Source: an uncultured Moraxellaceae bacterium (GTDB lineage Bacteria > Pseudomonadota > Gammaproteobacteria > Pseudomonadales > Moraxellaceae). From it: 16,069 nucleotides of DNA. Location of the stretch: positions 1-16,069 of the forward strand of contig CALFYA010000310.1 in assembly GCA_937952925.1 (NCBI GenBank), written 5' to 3'. Position 1 is the stretch's first letter; each line of letters begins with the position of its first letter. Below the pieces are notes generated by a model, which worked only from the letters and a program-made list of their open reading frames with translations, was not told the DNA's origin and did not search any database. The position numbers and the translations under genes are program-made. Below, in pieces: positions 1 to 9,000 of the stretch.

Positions 1-218
1 CAATCCGCGGGACCGTGCCGACCAACATTAATAGCCAAGTCCCGATACTGCTCCCAATTAATGTACAGATCGACGTCATCAATATCTTCAATAGTGAGTC
101 CAGTGCCTTCGAGCAAGCTCTCACTTTTAATACCAATTTCCAATCCATACTGGTATAGATAGTTGGGCTGGATAACCCACGAAAATAATGGATCCTGAGA
201 CGCAATGAGTTTTTTCAT
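1..218 (-). CDS. AraC-family transcriptional regulator, N-terminal part (cut by window edge)
   Basis: The minus-strand reading frame is open for 72 codons from an ATG at 218-216 to the left edge, so only the N-terminus is seen. The visible protein contains YLYQYGLEIGIKSESLLEGTG followed by a run of Asp/Ile. This resembles the opening of the arabinose-binding-like effector domain of OruR/ArgR-type AraC regulators, in which a phrase like 'LLxGTGL' follows the first helix. The C-terminal helix-turn-helix would lie outside the window. The gene is divergent from the molybdopterin oxidoreductase 270 bases away, which suggests it may control that gene; this is inference. No Shine-Dalgarno sequence precedes the ATG, but a TATAAT box ends 7 bases before it, consistent with a leaderless message. 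The family call rests on the short N-terminal motif only. Confidence 0.7.
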   Translation of the reverse strand, partial: MKKLIASQDPLFSWVIQPNYLYQYGLEIGIKSESLLEGTGLTIEDIDDVDLYINWEQYRDLAINVGRHGPAD

Positions 219-225
219 ATTTATA

Positions 226-231
226 ATTATA
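226..231 (-). promoter_or_regulatory. Consensus -10 box for the AraC-type regulator
   Basis: A perfect TATAAT is read on the minus strand at 231-226. Seven bases separate it from the ATG at 218, so transcription would start at or beside the A of the start codon. No good -35 hexamer is found 16-18 bases upstream, which fits a promoter that needs an activator or is autoregulated. This is sequence inference only. Confidence 0.4.
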
Positions 232-240
232 AACGTTTAT
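229..240. promoter_or_regulatory. 12-bp perfect palindrome, candidate operator
   Basis: ATAAACGTTTAT is identical to its reverse complement. It overlaps the upstream part of the TATAAT box of the regulator gene, a place where a bound protein would block transcription. A perfect 12-bp palindrome is expected by chance only about once in 15 stretches of this length. AraC-type proteins usually bind direct rather than inverted repeats, so another dimeric repressor is an alternative owner. Confidence 0.35.
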
Positions 241-476
241 CAGTCGACGATATCTTAAGTAATATCATGAGTTCCATCAATCTTGGCAACCGCTTGAAAA
301 ATTCATTCGAATCATTCTCTGCCACCACGAAAGATCTCTTTGTTTTGTAAAGTAAAAAATGATACTCGGCGTCAAAGACCTATTCGAAATACTGTCAGTG
401 CTAATAAGTTTTTGAATAACAGAGTACAGTAAATCAGCTCTATATTGATTCCCAGAAAAATAATAAGGACAGCATT

Positions 477-481
477 GAGGA
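477..481 (+). promoter_or_regulatory. Ribosome binding site of the molybdopterin oxidoreductase
   Basis: GAGGA lies 7 bases before the ATG at 489 and supports that start, which places the first iron-sulfur cysteine at residue 9. A TATATT at 441-446 resembles a -10 box but has no matching -35 at the right spacing, so no promoter is called. Confidence 0.7.
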
Positions 482-488
482 TCTGACT

Positions 489-2801
489 ATGAGCGACTGG
501 AAACCTTCGGCTTGTATATTGTGTGAGATGATGTGCGGCGTAGAAATATTGCCAAGCGAAGACAACACCATCGCCAAAGTGAAAGGTAATAAGAATCATC
601 CAGGCTCTAAGGGCTACGTATGTAATAAGGCTGGTCGCTTAGCTCATTACCAAAATGGCAAAGATCGTATTCTCGAACCATTGCGCCGGAAGGCTGATGG
701 CAGCTTCGAAACAGTGAGCTGGGATACCGCGATTGCAGAAATCTCCGAGAAACTACTCTCAATAAAAGAGATCTATGGTGGCGACAAGATACTCTATCTT
801 ACTGGCGGCCAGGGCAATCATATTTCCGGTGTTTATGGATCTGGTTTTCGCGCGGCATTAGGTTCCATTTATCGATCCAGTCCAATTGCGCAAGAGAAGA
901 CGGGCGAAATTTGGGTCAATAACCAGATGTTTCGCTCCACCTCTGCAGGCGCAGTGCGCAGCGACTGCGAAAACGCCGAAGTGGCAATCTATCTTGGCAA
1001 AAACCCCTGGCACACCCACGGTTTCCACCAATGTCGCAAGAAGCTTCAGAAGCTGTCGAAAGACGACAACCACAAAATGGTGGTGATAGACCCACGGCGT
1101 ACCGAAACCGCCAAACAAGCCGATATTCACGTGCAGCTCAAATCCGGTACGGATGCGTTTTTGATGAGTGCGATGATCGCCATCATCCTGCGTGAAAATT
1201 TGCATGATCGCGCGTTTATTGATGCGCATTGCACCGGATTTGATCAGGTGGAGCGTGCCTTTCGTGACATTCCAATTGCCGACTATGTGGCGCGTGCCGA
1301 TGTGCCGCTAGCGCAAGTCGAAGCTGTGGCGCGTCGTTTTGCCACTGCCAGTTCGGCCTGTGTGCGGATTGATTTGGGCATTCAACACACCATCAATACC
1401 ACATTGAATGGTTATCTCGAAAAACTCCTGTATTTGATCACTGGCAATTTTGGCATCAAAGGCGGCAATAATCTGCACAGCTCGTTGATTCCGATTTTGG
1501 GACATACCGATGAGCGTAAAGCGCATATTCAGCGCAGTGTATATCATCAGATGTTCCCGATAGCAGGGATTTTACCGCCCAATATTTTACCCGATGAAAT
1601 CCTCAAGGCCGGTGAGCAGCGAATTCGTGCCATCGTCGTGGATAGCTGTAATCCGATCCTCACGTGGCCGGATACACCAGCGATGACCCAAGCGTTTGAA
1701 TCACTAGAGTTATTGGTGGTGGTCGATGTGGCGATGACTGAAACGGCGCGGATGGCGCATTATGTGTTGCCTGCGGCGTCGCAATTTGAAAAATGGGAAT
1801 TTACCGGTTTTAACCTTGAGTTTCCCAAAAACGGCTTTCATTTGCGTCATCCGCTGTTTGCACCGCTTGGTGAGAGTTTGCCTGAAGCCGAAATTTATAC
1901 CCGTTTATTGGAAAAGATGCGGGCAATTCCACGCCAGTTTCCACTGTTGTCCACAGTCGCACGCTATGAGCCAGCATCAGCCCAACATTTGGGCTATGTG
2001 GCGGCGTTGTTTGCCACCTTGATGCGCCAGAAAAAATTGCAGCCCTATGCGGCGTCGGTGTTGTATCGCACTTTGGGTAAAACCTTGCCTAATCAAGCCG
2101 CATCGGCAGCGTTTTTGTTGCCATTGGCGATTCAATTTGCAGTCGAGCACCCCAAAGCGGTGCAGCAAGCTGGGCATCGGGGCAATCGGTTGACGCTCGG
2201 TTCGGTATTGTTTGAGTCCATCTTAGCGTCACGTTCGGGCATGGTATTTAGTCAGCATGAATACCGTGATGTTTGGCAGTTGGTGAAAACCAAAGACAAA
2301 CGAGTGCATTTGGCGATTCCCGAAATGCTGAGTGAGCTGGCCGCGCTACCGATGCAGCAGTCGGTGACCAGCCCTGAATTTCCATTTGTGTTGGCGGCAG
2401 GCGAGCGACGCAGCTACAACGCCAATCAAATCTATCGCAATCCAGCATGGCGTAAAGTTGATCCCCATGGAGCACTACGCATCCATCCGCAAGATGCGGC
2501 GGATTTGGGGATTGCTGATGGCGGCCAAGCCTATTGCAGCACCGCGCAAGGTCGCCTTGAAGTGGTCGCGGAGTACGATGATGGGATGCGGCGGGGGATG
2601 GTGTCGTTGCCGCATGGTTATGGGCTCAGTTACAACGGCGCGGCGGCGGTTGGCCCTGCGCTTAATCGCATCATTTCGGCCAAAGACTGTGATCCGCTGT
2701 CGCGTACACCGTTTCATAAGTATGTGGCGGTGCGTGTGCAAGCTGCCGTGATATCCCACATCGCTGAGGAAGCAACATTGACAACACAAACGTCTGTGTA
2801 A
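489..2801 (+). CDS. Molybdopterin-dependent oxidoreductase (BisC/formate dehydrogenase-like), 4Fe-4S type
   Basis: This 770-residue protein belongs to the DMSO-reductase/formate-dehydrogenase superfamily, which binds bis-MGD molybdenum (or tungsten) and transfers electrons or oxygen. The N-terminus has the 4Fe-4S pattern C9-x2-C12-x3-C16-x28-C45, followed by K47, the lysine that often bridges cluster and cofactor. MGD-contact motifs include GKNPWHTHG (170-178), IDPRRTETA (200-208) and SCNP (386-389). The C-terminal molydop-binding domain spans about 630-750 (AGERRSYNANQ, then LPHGYGLSYNG). There is no signal peptide or Tat motif, so it is probably cytoplasmic. The substrate cannot be told from sequence. 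In the segment where the Sec/Cys/Ser metal ligand sits in formate dehydrogenases, the residues read AQEKTGE (134-140), with no such ligand obvious. The 5' third is noticeably more AT-rich than the rest. It is a single gene with no partner electron-transfer subunit in view, and a terminator follows. Confidence 0.9.
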   Translation: MSDWKPSACILCEMMCGVEILPSEDNTIAKVKGNKNHPGSKGYVCNKAGRLAHYQNGKDRILEPLRRKADGSFETVSWDTAIAEISEKLLSIKEIYGGDKILYLTGGQGNHISGVYGSGFRAALGSIYRSSPIAQEKTGEIWVNNQMFRSTSAGAVRSDCENAEVAIYLGKNPWHTHGFHQCRKKLQKLSKDDNHKMVVIDPRRTETAKQADIHVQLKSGTDAFLMSAMIAIILRENLHDRAFIDAHCTGFDQVERAFRDIPIADYVARADVPLAQVEAVARRFATASSACVRIDLGIQHTINTTLNGYLEKLLYLITGNFGIKGGNNLHSSLIPILGHTDERKAHIQRSVYHQMFPIAGILPPNILPDEILKAGEQRIRAIVVDSCNPILTWPDTPAMTQAFESLELLVVVDVAMTETARMAHYVLPAASQFEKWEFTGFNLEFPKNGFHLRHPLFAPLGESLPEAEIYTRLLEKMRAIPRQFPLLSTVARYEPASAQHLGYVAALFATLMRQKKLQPYAASVLYRTLGKTLPNQAASAAFLLPLAIQFAVEHPKAVQQAGHRGNRLTLGSVLFESILASRSGMVFSQHEYRDVWQLVKTKDKRVHLAIPEMLSELAALPMQQSVTSPEFPFVLAAGERRSYNANQIYRNPAWRKVDPHGALRIHPQDAADLGIADGGQAYCSTAQGRLEVVAEYDDGMRRGMVSLPHGYGLSYNGAAAVGPALNRIISAKDCDPLSRTPFHKYVAVRVQAAVISHIAEEATLTTQTSV

Positions 2802-2819
2802 ACGTAATGCCGATCTGTT

Positions 2820-2854
2820 TAAAACACCGTCGCTCATGAGGCTACGGTGTTTTA
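2820..2854. terminator. Bidirectional rho-independent terminator between convergent genes
   Basis: AAAACACCGT (2821-2830) and ACGGTGTTTT (2844-2853) form a perfect 10-bp stem with a 13-base loop; T2820-A2854 adds one more pair. The GC-rich core flanked by A-rich and T-rich arms works in both directions. It sits 19 bases after the oxidoreductase stop and also downstream of the reverse transcriptase gene on the other strand, so it probably ends both transcripts. Confidence 0.75.
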
Positions 2855-2898
2855 GTGATGCTTCATGTGAGTCTCAGCAACAAACGGATGATCAAAGT

Positions 2899-2930
2899 CC
2901 CGATCTCGTGTGGGAGACGACGAGATCAGG
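2899..2930 (-). terminator. Second hairpin downstream of the reverse transcriptase gene
   Basis: GATCTCGT (2902-2909) pairs with ACGAGATC (2920-2927) over a 10-base loop, with two more C-G pairs beyond one mismatch. It lies just after the reverse transcriptase stop codon. No clean T-run follows on the minus strand, so it may be an mRNA 3'-end stabiliser or weak terminator rather than a true terminator. Confidence 0.35.
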
Positions 2931-2938
2931 CATCAGGC

Positions 2939-4207
2939 TTATATTGCGCCTAATTGCTGCAACATCTGCCGCCCCAATTCCGGCTCAGTCATGGCAATAA
3001 ACGCCGCATAGCCTTTGAGCCGTTCAATACTTTCGCCTTCTGGCAAGGGTTTGCCGAGTTTGAGGTTGTGGATGGCAGCACGCATTTGGCGTTTTTGTTG
3101 GCGCGATACCCGTGGCGGCAAATCGCCGTTGACCACCAGCCCAGTCACTTGTTGCTGCGCTGCAGGACGCACAATATGGGTTTTGTCGGGATGCAGGCAA
3201 AAGCCTTCTTGTTTTAAGATTTTGTGCACCGAACCGAGCAACTGACCAATATCTGCTTCTACTCCCTTGGGCAAGCTAAAGGTCAGATCATCGGCATAAC
3301 GGCTATAGCGCCAGCCGTGTTTACCCGCAATGCCGGTGAGTCTGCGATCCAAACGCAAACACAATACATTGGTCAGCGCAGGGCTGGTCGGTGCGCCTTG
3401 TGGCAAGCAGCGGTCGGCCAGCGCCACATAAAAGGTTTTGCCGCCATGTTGCACCACTTGGCGCGGTGATTCGGTGCATAGCAGCGCCAGCAGCGTGGCG
3501 ATGTGTTCATGATAGCCAGCATGACGAAACACGCCCTTCACCCGCCGCCAGCTCACCGACGGAAAAAAGTCTTTGATGTCGATTTTCACCAACACCTGAC
3601 TATCGCGATGCTCAGCGGCGTTGGTGGCAATCGAGCGACCGGCCAAAAAGCCATGCGCGGCACCATGCACCAGCATCTGATCCAAGATATTGCGCAGCAC
3701 CCAACGTTGTGCCGCTTTGAGGGTGGGGCGTGGCGCCCAAATTTCCCGCATCCCGCCAGAGCGTTTGGGGATTTCAAAACGTTGATATTGGGTGTCTGCG
3801 GCGGCATTGCGGTGATAACACAAGCCGCGTAGCTGCGCCACACTGACGCCCAGTGCTTGGGCGAGTTCAGGAACTTTGTGGATTTGTGGCAACTGATTGT
3901 CCATCAGCCGTTTTGCCGCGCTGTCAAGGTCAAAGCGGTCGGCGCTGGTGTCGTCGCTCCAATAAATGCCTTCGCCCAAATGCACAATATGGGTGGCGCG
4001 ATAGGCTTGCCACGCGTCTTTTTTCAGATCACGTTTGGCGATGGCTTCGGCTTTGAGCACTTTTTTGTATTTTTCCAGCTCCTTGTCGCTCATCTGCTCG
4101 GTGGCGCGGCGGGTGACCCAAAACCCTTTGCTTTGCAGTTGTTGATCCACGTATTTGCTGATGCCACCAGCCTTTTCAATCTCTTGCCAGCGTTGTTGTG
4201 CGCTCAT
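2939..4207 (-). CDS. Retron-type reverse transcriptase
   Basis: A 422-residue RNA-directed DNA polymerase. The catalytic aspartates are D210 (in KIDIKDFF) and D306/D307 (in YADD). Other RT blocks visible are IPKRSGGMREIWAP (146-159), GFLAGRSI (186-193), PQGAPTSPALTN (269-280) and CLHPDKTHIV (337-346). Two features point to retrons rather than group II introns, DGRs or Abi-type RTs: NAAEH at 196-200 matches the retron NAxxH region, and VTGLVVN at 354-360 matches the retron VTG motif. In known retrons the enzyme copies part of a structured RNA (msr-msd) into a branched RNA-DNA hybrid. The core begins near residue 95. Residues 1-95 form a charged, helix-rich extension ending in HIVHLGEGIYW, which is longer than usual. 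The ATG is preceded by GGGG at 6-base spacing within the end of the upstream SWIM gene, 3 bases after its stop. It is the last gene of the operon, which is atypical since the RT gene usually lies next to its RNA. Confidence 0.93.
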   Translation of the reverse strand: MSAQQRWQEIEKAGGISKYVDQQLQSKGFWVTRRATEQMSDKELEKYKKVLKAEAIAKRDLKKDAWQAYRATHIVHLGEGIYWSDDTSADRFDLDSAAKRLMDNQLPQIHKVPELAQALGVSVAQLRGLCYHRNAAADTQYQRFEIPKRSGGMREIWAPRPTLKAAQRWVLRNILDQMLVHGAAHGFLAGRSIATNAAEHRDSQVLVKIDIKDFFPSVSWRRVKGVFRHAGYHEHIATLLALLCTESPRQVVQHGGKTFYVALADRCLPQGAPTSPALTNVLCLRLDRRLTGIAGKHGWRYSRYADDLTFSLPKGVEADIGQLLGSVHKILKQEGFCLHPDKTHIVRPAAQQQVTGLVVNGDLPPRVSRQQKRQMRAAIHNLKLGKPLPEGESIERLKGYAAFIAMTEPELGRQMLQQLGAI

Positions 4208-4210
4208 GGA

Positions 4211-6049
4211 TTACCCCACAGTATTTTCGATGAAACCTGCGGTTTCAAGCTGTTGAATCTTGTTGAAATACGCCTGTTGCGCCTGCTCAAGCTGATTGAA
4301 GGCGAGTTGCTGACGTTTGCTCGCTTGGGCTGTACCAGTTTGCAGCATCAGCCGTTTTTGATGGAGCGTGAGCTGGATCTGCTCGACCTGATCGCCGCGC
4401 CGGCGGCTAAACAAGCGGGTTTCTTGCACCACCGCTTTGGGGTCGCGGCTGGCGACATCATGGGCATAGGCCATGCGTAGTGCGATCAGGTGTGCACATG
4501 CGCCTTGGCTTAATCCATGCTGCAAAAATTGATGACAGCTACATTCGGCTTTGCTGACCATGCCTTCTTCATTGAGCTTGAGTTTGCTGCTGTAGCTGCG
4601 TTTGTCTTCAACCACCTCCACCGTCGCGCCAATTTCAATCCCTTCGGTGGGGATCACACGGATGCTCAGGTCGCGGACGGCATCCGCACGGCTGATTAGA
4701 TCATAGGCCTGCTGCTCTGCCGGATGACGATAGCGAAAATGCGCCATGTCGAGCGGTTCGGGTGTCAGTGGACGATGACGATACACCCCCATCGCCAGAT
4801 CAAACATCACCCAGCCATGTTGATTGGCTTCTTGTAGGGCTTGACGGGTATCCGCGATGGAGCGTGTGAGTTGCTGCGCCAAATCGGTCAAACCGAGTGC
4901 GCCTTGCGTACTGAGCAGATCGACCACTTGCCGGATCAGCTCAGGCTCACTGTGTGGCGTGCGCGGTACCAGCAAATCAAAATTGAGCGCTTGCGACCAG
5001 TTGGCGGCGCTAAAACCGGTCATGGCGAGGGTCAGATGAAAACCTTTGCCATACAGCGTCCAGTAGCTGGGCATGCCTTGACCGAGCAAACACACCTCAA
5101 TATGGTCGGTGTGCGGCAGGGCGCGTTGCAACAGCGCCAAACGCCGCCGCCCCCACAGTCGAATCAACTTGGCTTGGCGGCCTTGATACGGCGCGGCTTT
5201 GCTGCTGATCACCGTGCCACTCGGTTCGATGATCAGGTTGGGGGATTGCTGCGGAATCAGCTCAATCACCAAACCACGCCGTTTGCCTTTGAGATCGGCG
5301 TGCATGCGCAAATGATGCAGCACATTGTACAGATCAAGCGGTTGTAGGCTAAAACGATCTTGGGCGAGCTGCGCTGCCGATTGCACTTGTAGAAAACCGC
5401 GCAACCACGACACCGGCACGTTGATTTGTTTTTCAAGGATGGTTTCCGCGTCGGTATGTTCACGGCTCACCGCAAGACTGGTGGCCTGTTGCCCAATCGA
5501 CAGGCTGGCGTGTCGATGGCTGCGGATCGACTCAATACCCTGAATCAGCGCTTCGCTATAGTCGATGTGGGTGGTGCCGTATTGAGTGGGTGCAGTGCTT
5601 TCAAACAATTCAGGCTTGAGGCACAGATGTGCATAGCAGCCTTCGTCGCGGCTAAATACCTCAAAACTCACGCCGTGCGCATGCACGTTGATGACCGGAT
5701 CGAGAATGCACAAGGCCAAAGGATCATTTTGCACCAGCCAATCAAAATAAGCGCGTTGTGCGGCAAATAAGCCTTGGTTTTGCTGACCTCGGCGCAGTTG
5801 CAAATAGGCGGCATAGGCAGCGCGATCTTTGGGCACATAGCGATAATCACTACTGACTACACCAAATAATGCACTCATCACATCGCGAAATAAAATCGGC
5901 TGTTTGATGTTGGCCTGAAATTGCACGTCGCTGCGTTGTAGCTGCCCAAACAGTTGCACATGACCGCCATGCACATCACTGGCCTGTGCATAGGACAGGT
6001 GCATGGCAATGCTGTGCGGCGGTGTTTGGTTCTGTGGTTGGTCGGTCAT
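4211..6049 (-). CDS. Winged-helix and SWIM zinc-finger protein of the retron operon
   Basis: A 612-residue protein. A SWIM zinc-binding motif CxCxnCxH is clear at C503, C505, C518 and H520 (ECSCHQF then GACAHL), preceded by a beta-rich stretch (about 460-500) as usual in this fold. Residues about 365-425 look like a winged helix: a helical segment (DLLSTQGALGLTDLAQQL), a second helix (DTRQALQEANQHG) and a hairpin (WVMFDLAMGVYRHR). The first 360 residues are mixed alpha/beta and not recognised. The C-terminus (about 545-600) is charged and probably coiled-coil. SWIM and winged-helix modules bind nucleic acids or proteins, so this is a candidate recogniser of the msDNA or of a target; that is inference. 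The start is supported by GGAG 8 bases before the ATG, inside the end of the HEAT-repeat gene, and the gap to it is 3 bases. To my recollection, published retron surveys describe a class with WH-SWIM accessory proteins; I cannot verify the class number here. Confidence 0.85.
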   Translation of the reverse strand: MTDQPQNQTPPHSIAMHLSYAQASDVHGGHVQLFGQLQRSDVQFQANIKQPILFRDVMSALFGVVSSDYRYVPKDRAAYAAYLQLRRGQQNQGLFAAQRAYFDWLVQNDPLALCILDPVINVHAHGVSFEVFSRDEGCYAHLCLKPELFESTAPTQYGTTHIDYSEALIQGIESIRSHRHASLSIGQQATSLAVSREHTDAETILEKQINVPVSWLRGFLQVQSAAQLAQDRFSLQPLDLYNVLHHLRMHADLKGKRRGLVIELIPQQSPNLIIEPSGTVISSKAAPYQGRQAKLIRLWGRRRLALLQRALPHTDHIEVCLLGQGMPSYWTLYGKGFHLTLAMTGFSAANWSQALNFDLLVPRTPHSEPELIRQVVDLLSTQGALGLTDLAQQLTRSIADTRQALQEANQHGWVMFDLAMGVYRHRPLTPEPLDMAHFRYRHPAEQQAYDLISRADAVRDLSIRVIPTEGIEIGATVEVVEDKRSYSSKLKLNEEGMVSKAECSCHQFLQHGLSQGACAHLIALRMAYAHDVASRDPKAVVQETRLFSRRRGDQVEQIQLTLHQKRLMLQTGTAQASKRQQLAFNQLEQAQQAYFNKIQQLETAGFIENTVG

Positions 6050-6052
6050 GTT

Positions 6053-9000
6053 TTATACTCCAGCCATGCGGGCTTGGCGGCGTTGATAGCGGCGTAATAC
6101 CCGAAATGCGGCTTTGGCCAGATCGCTATCTTGTGCATGGGTCAGATGGGTGAGTAATCCTTCAATCTCAGGATGATGAATTTGCCCCAAGCCTTCAATC
6201 GCACCAAGGCGGATCGCGTCAATTTGTGTCGTATCTTGGGCGATGTGTGCAAGCCGTTGATGTTGACCTTGTTCGATCAGATGCAGCAGTTGCTCGTACA
6301 GATCACCTTGTGGGCTGCTCGTTGGCGTGAGTTGATCAAGCCATACCGCAAGTTCCCCCCCAACCACACGGCGTGCGCCTTGTAGCGTCTGTTGCCATGT
6401 CGTCGGCAGGCTAGGCCGTGACAACAGCGCCGTAAGTACGATCTGCTGCCACTGATGCACAGTCGCCACATAGCTGTTTGCGGTCGATGCCATCGGTGCA
6501 AATAACCCAGCGATTAGGGCGTCTGTGTGGGAGTTGCTTGCAGCAAAACGCGCCACCACCCACCACAAGGCATTTAGGCTACAGGCAATCGCGCTGTGCT
6601 CGGCCTCGTGTTGCTGGCGCATGCTGCGTGCGGTGATGGACTCTAGACGCTGCCATGTTTGGGTCAGCGTGGTGGTTTGATGGATGACCTGATCGAGTAA
6701 TCTGGCGTGCTGTGCGTGTTGATGATGCGCTGCCAGATATTGCGCCGCCAATTCGATCAACGATTGCTCGGGTTGGCTGAGTAAATCATGCAGCGCGGTA
6801 TCGCTCAAATCCTCACGTTGCAGCAGCACGTGTTTGAGTGCGGCGCGTACATCTGCATCCTGTGTGCGCAGTTTGAGCAACGCAAGGAGCTGCGTAGTGC
6901 TGGCATGCGTGGTAACACGGGTGAGGCTACGCTGCTCTTGCAGCAACGGATACGCGCCTTGCAACACCGCCACATCGTAGTCATACACGTCAGTGTCTTG
7001 ATTGCCCCACAGCCACTGCGCGGTGTTGTAGGCGGCATCAACCACCAGATCATCGTTGGCATATTGCAGCAGATCAAGCAACAGCTGGCGGTTGGCAGGG
7101 CTGTCGTGGTGTTTGAGCAAGGCAATCGCTTTGCTCTGGTAGTAGCTGTGCTGCGCTGAATCTTGGATAAACCCACGAATCAACAGCCAGCTTTCGGGCA
7201 GATTGAGCCAACGCAAACCGCGCAAAATCGACTCAACCTGATCGCTATACGGCGAAACTTGGCTGAGTGCCTGTTTGAGCAGGCGCAAAATCCGCGCCGC
7301 ATGTTCACCGTGTGCCAAATGCCCCAAGGCTTCGCTGGCCACGCCTTGCAAGAAATGGCCTTGTTCTTCCGCGAGTTTGAGCAATTTGTCAAAGGCGCGT
7401 TGATCACCCAATTCGCCGAGCGCCAATACCGCGCGTTGCCGCCAACTGCCTTGTGGGTTGTGGTCAATCGCGGTGAGTAAGATGCTGATGCCTTGCGCGT
7501 GTCCGCGTTTGGCGAGTGCTTCGGCAGCCAAAAACTGCACATCGGGGTTGTTTAAGCCCAGTGCGGTTTGCAAACCGGTGAGTGCACCTTGGCGTTTGTC
7601 GGCGCGTTTCGCCATCGCGGTGACAATCGCCAAGTGATGAGTCGCAGGCATTTGTTGCAGTGCGGCAAAGAGTACCGCATCAACCTCGCTGCTGTGCGCC
7701 CATGCCAAACTACCGAGCAAATCGACCGCACGTGCGTAGCTTTGCTCCGCTAGCAAGGCCTTAAATAGCGCAATCAATACCTGATCATGGCGGGGATACT
7801 GCCGCTCACGCCACGACTGATCGGCTTGCTCATCATCACGGTCATACAACGGTTGGTCATAGCCGCTGATGTTGACGACAGCATCAATGATCCATTCAAT
7901 CTCAGATTTTTGCGTGCTCAACCGCTGCAGTAGCGCAGGCACAATCGCCACATCCCGATAGTGGGCAATCGTCTGCAACACAGGCCGCACGTTCACACGC
8001 CGTTCAGGATGATCCAAATAGGCCAACAACTGTGGATTGATCCTTGCGCCATCGTTGAGCCGACGCAGTAGACTGAGTAGACGCAGTTGCTGCTGCTCGT
8101 CTGTACTCTGCTCAAGCTGACTGATCAGCATGGGGGCAAGTGCGGGATATTGCACATCGGCGAGCAACACAAAGGCTTGTAATACGGTGGCTGGGTCACT
8201 ATTGCCAAGTGCATCCACCACACACTGTTGTACCGCAGGCTGTTTGATCTCAGAACGCAGTTCATTGAGCGCTTGGGTGCGTAGCGGCACATAGTACGAG
8301 TGCAAGGCCATTGGGGCGACCTGTAAAGCGCTGTGCTGTTGCCGTTGTAAGCGATAAGCTTCCACCGACAAGATCGGGCTGCTGGTTTGCATCAATTGAT
8401 TGAGCTTATGGCTGGCATTGTCTGGGGTGAGCTGGGCAATCGCCAAAGTGAGACCTTGGGTGGCGATGTCTGAGCGCACCGAGGTCATGGCCAGTTCAGC
8501 CAAACGCTGATGATCCATGCCACTGTCGCGCAGTTGCTCAAAGGTGAATTGACGAATTTCTTGCAGATCATGATTGAGCAGTGGGCTGAGACAGCGCTCC
8601 ACACTGTCGTGTAGCAACGGCTGCTGCCCACCAAGCCATAATAATTGCCGAATCGCACTGTGTCGGCTGGCAATCGATTGTTCAGATTGACGAATCACCC
8701 CCAGTGATGCCCCAAAGGCCAACGATTGCCACTGATAGACCTGCGCGGCTGCCATCTCCAGCGGTGCATATGCGCTTTGCGCGGCTGCCAACGCCTGTTG
8801 CCATGCGGCCTGATCGCGTTGTTGTAGGCGCTGATGATCGAGTTGCCATGCGCCAAAGGTGGTGTGTTCATCCACCTGCAACAGGCTGATGGCGCGGGCT
8901 TTCACGGTGGCTGGTGCATACACCAACACCGCAGCAAGCTGTTGGAGTTGCTCGACACTGACCGACCATTTGGGGGAGTCTTGTTTGCTGATGTGGTTGA

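Noticed and set aside
280..298. Sigma-54 promoter (TTGGCAACCGCTTGAA)
   Set aside because: The GG and GC elements are misspaced by one base and the second element reads TTGA, not TTGC.
305..391. Two ATTCGAA boxes (305-311 and 382-388) as regulator sites
   Set aside because: They are short, 77 bases apart, and not placed relative to any clear promoter; chance is a sufficient explanation.
489..2801. Selenocysteine-containing formate dehydrogenase
   Set aside because: The frame has no internal TGA and no Sec-like position; the protein is read straight through.
2939..4207. Group II intron maturase or diversity-generating retroelement RT
   Set aside because: There is no maturase X/HNH region or intron RNA domain. 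The QG block reads QGAPTSP rather than the DGR form, no template/variable repeat pair was seen, and retron NAxxH and VTG motifs are present.
3857..4480. A 207-codon open frame on the plus strand opposite the RT/SWIM junction
   Set aside because: It spans the junction of two well-supported minus-strand genes, has no family resemblance, and is rich in residues typical of antisense readings of GC-biased genes.
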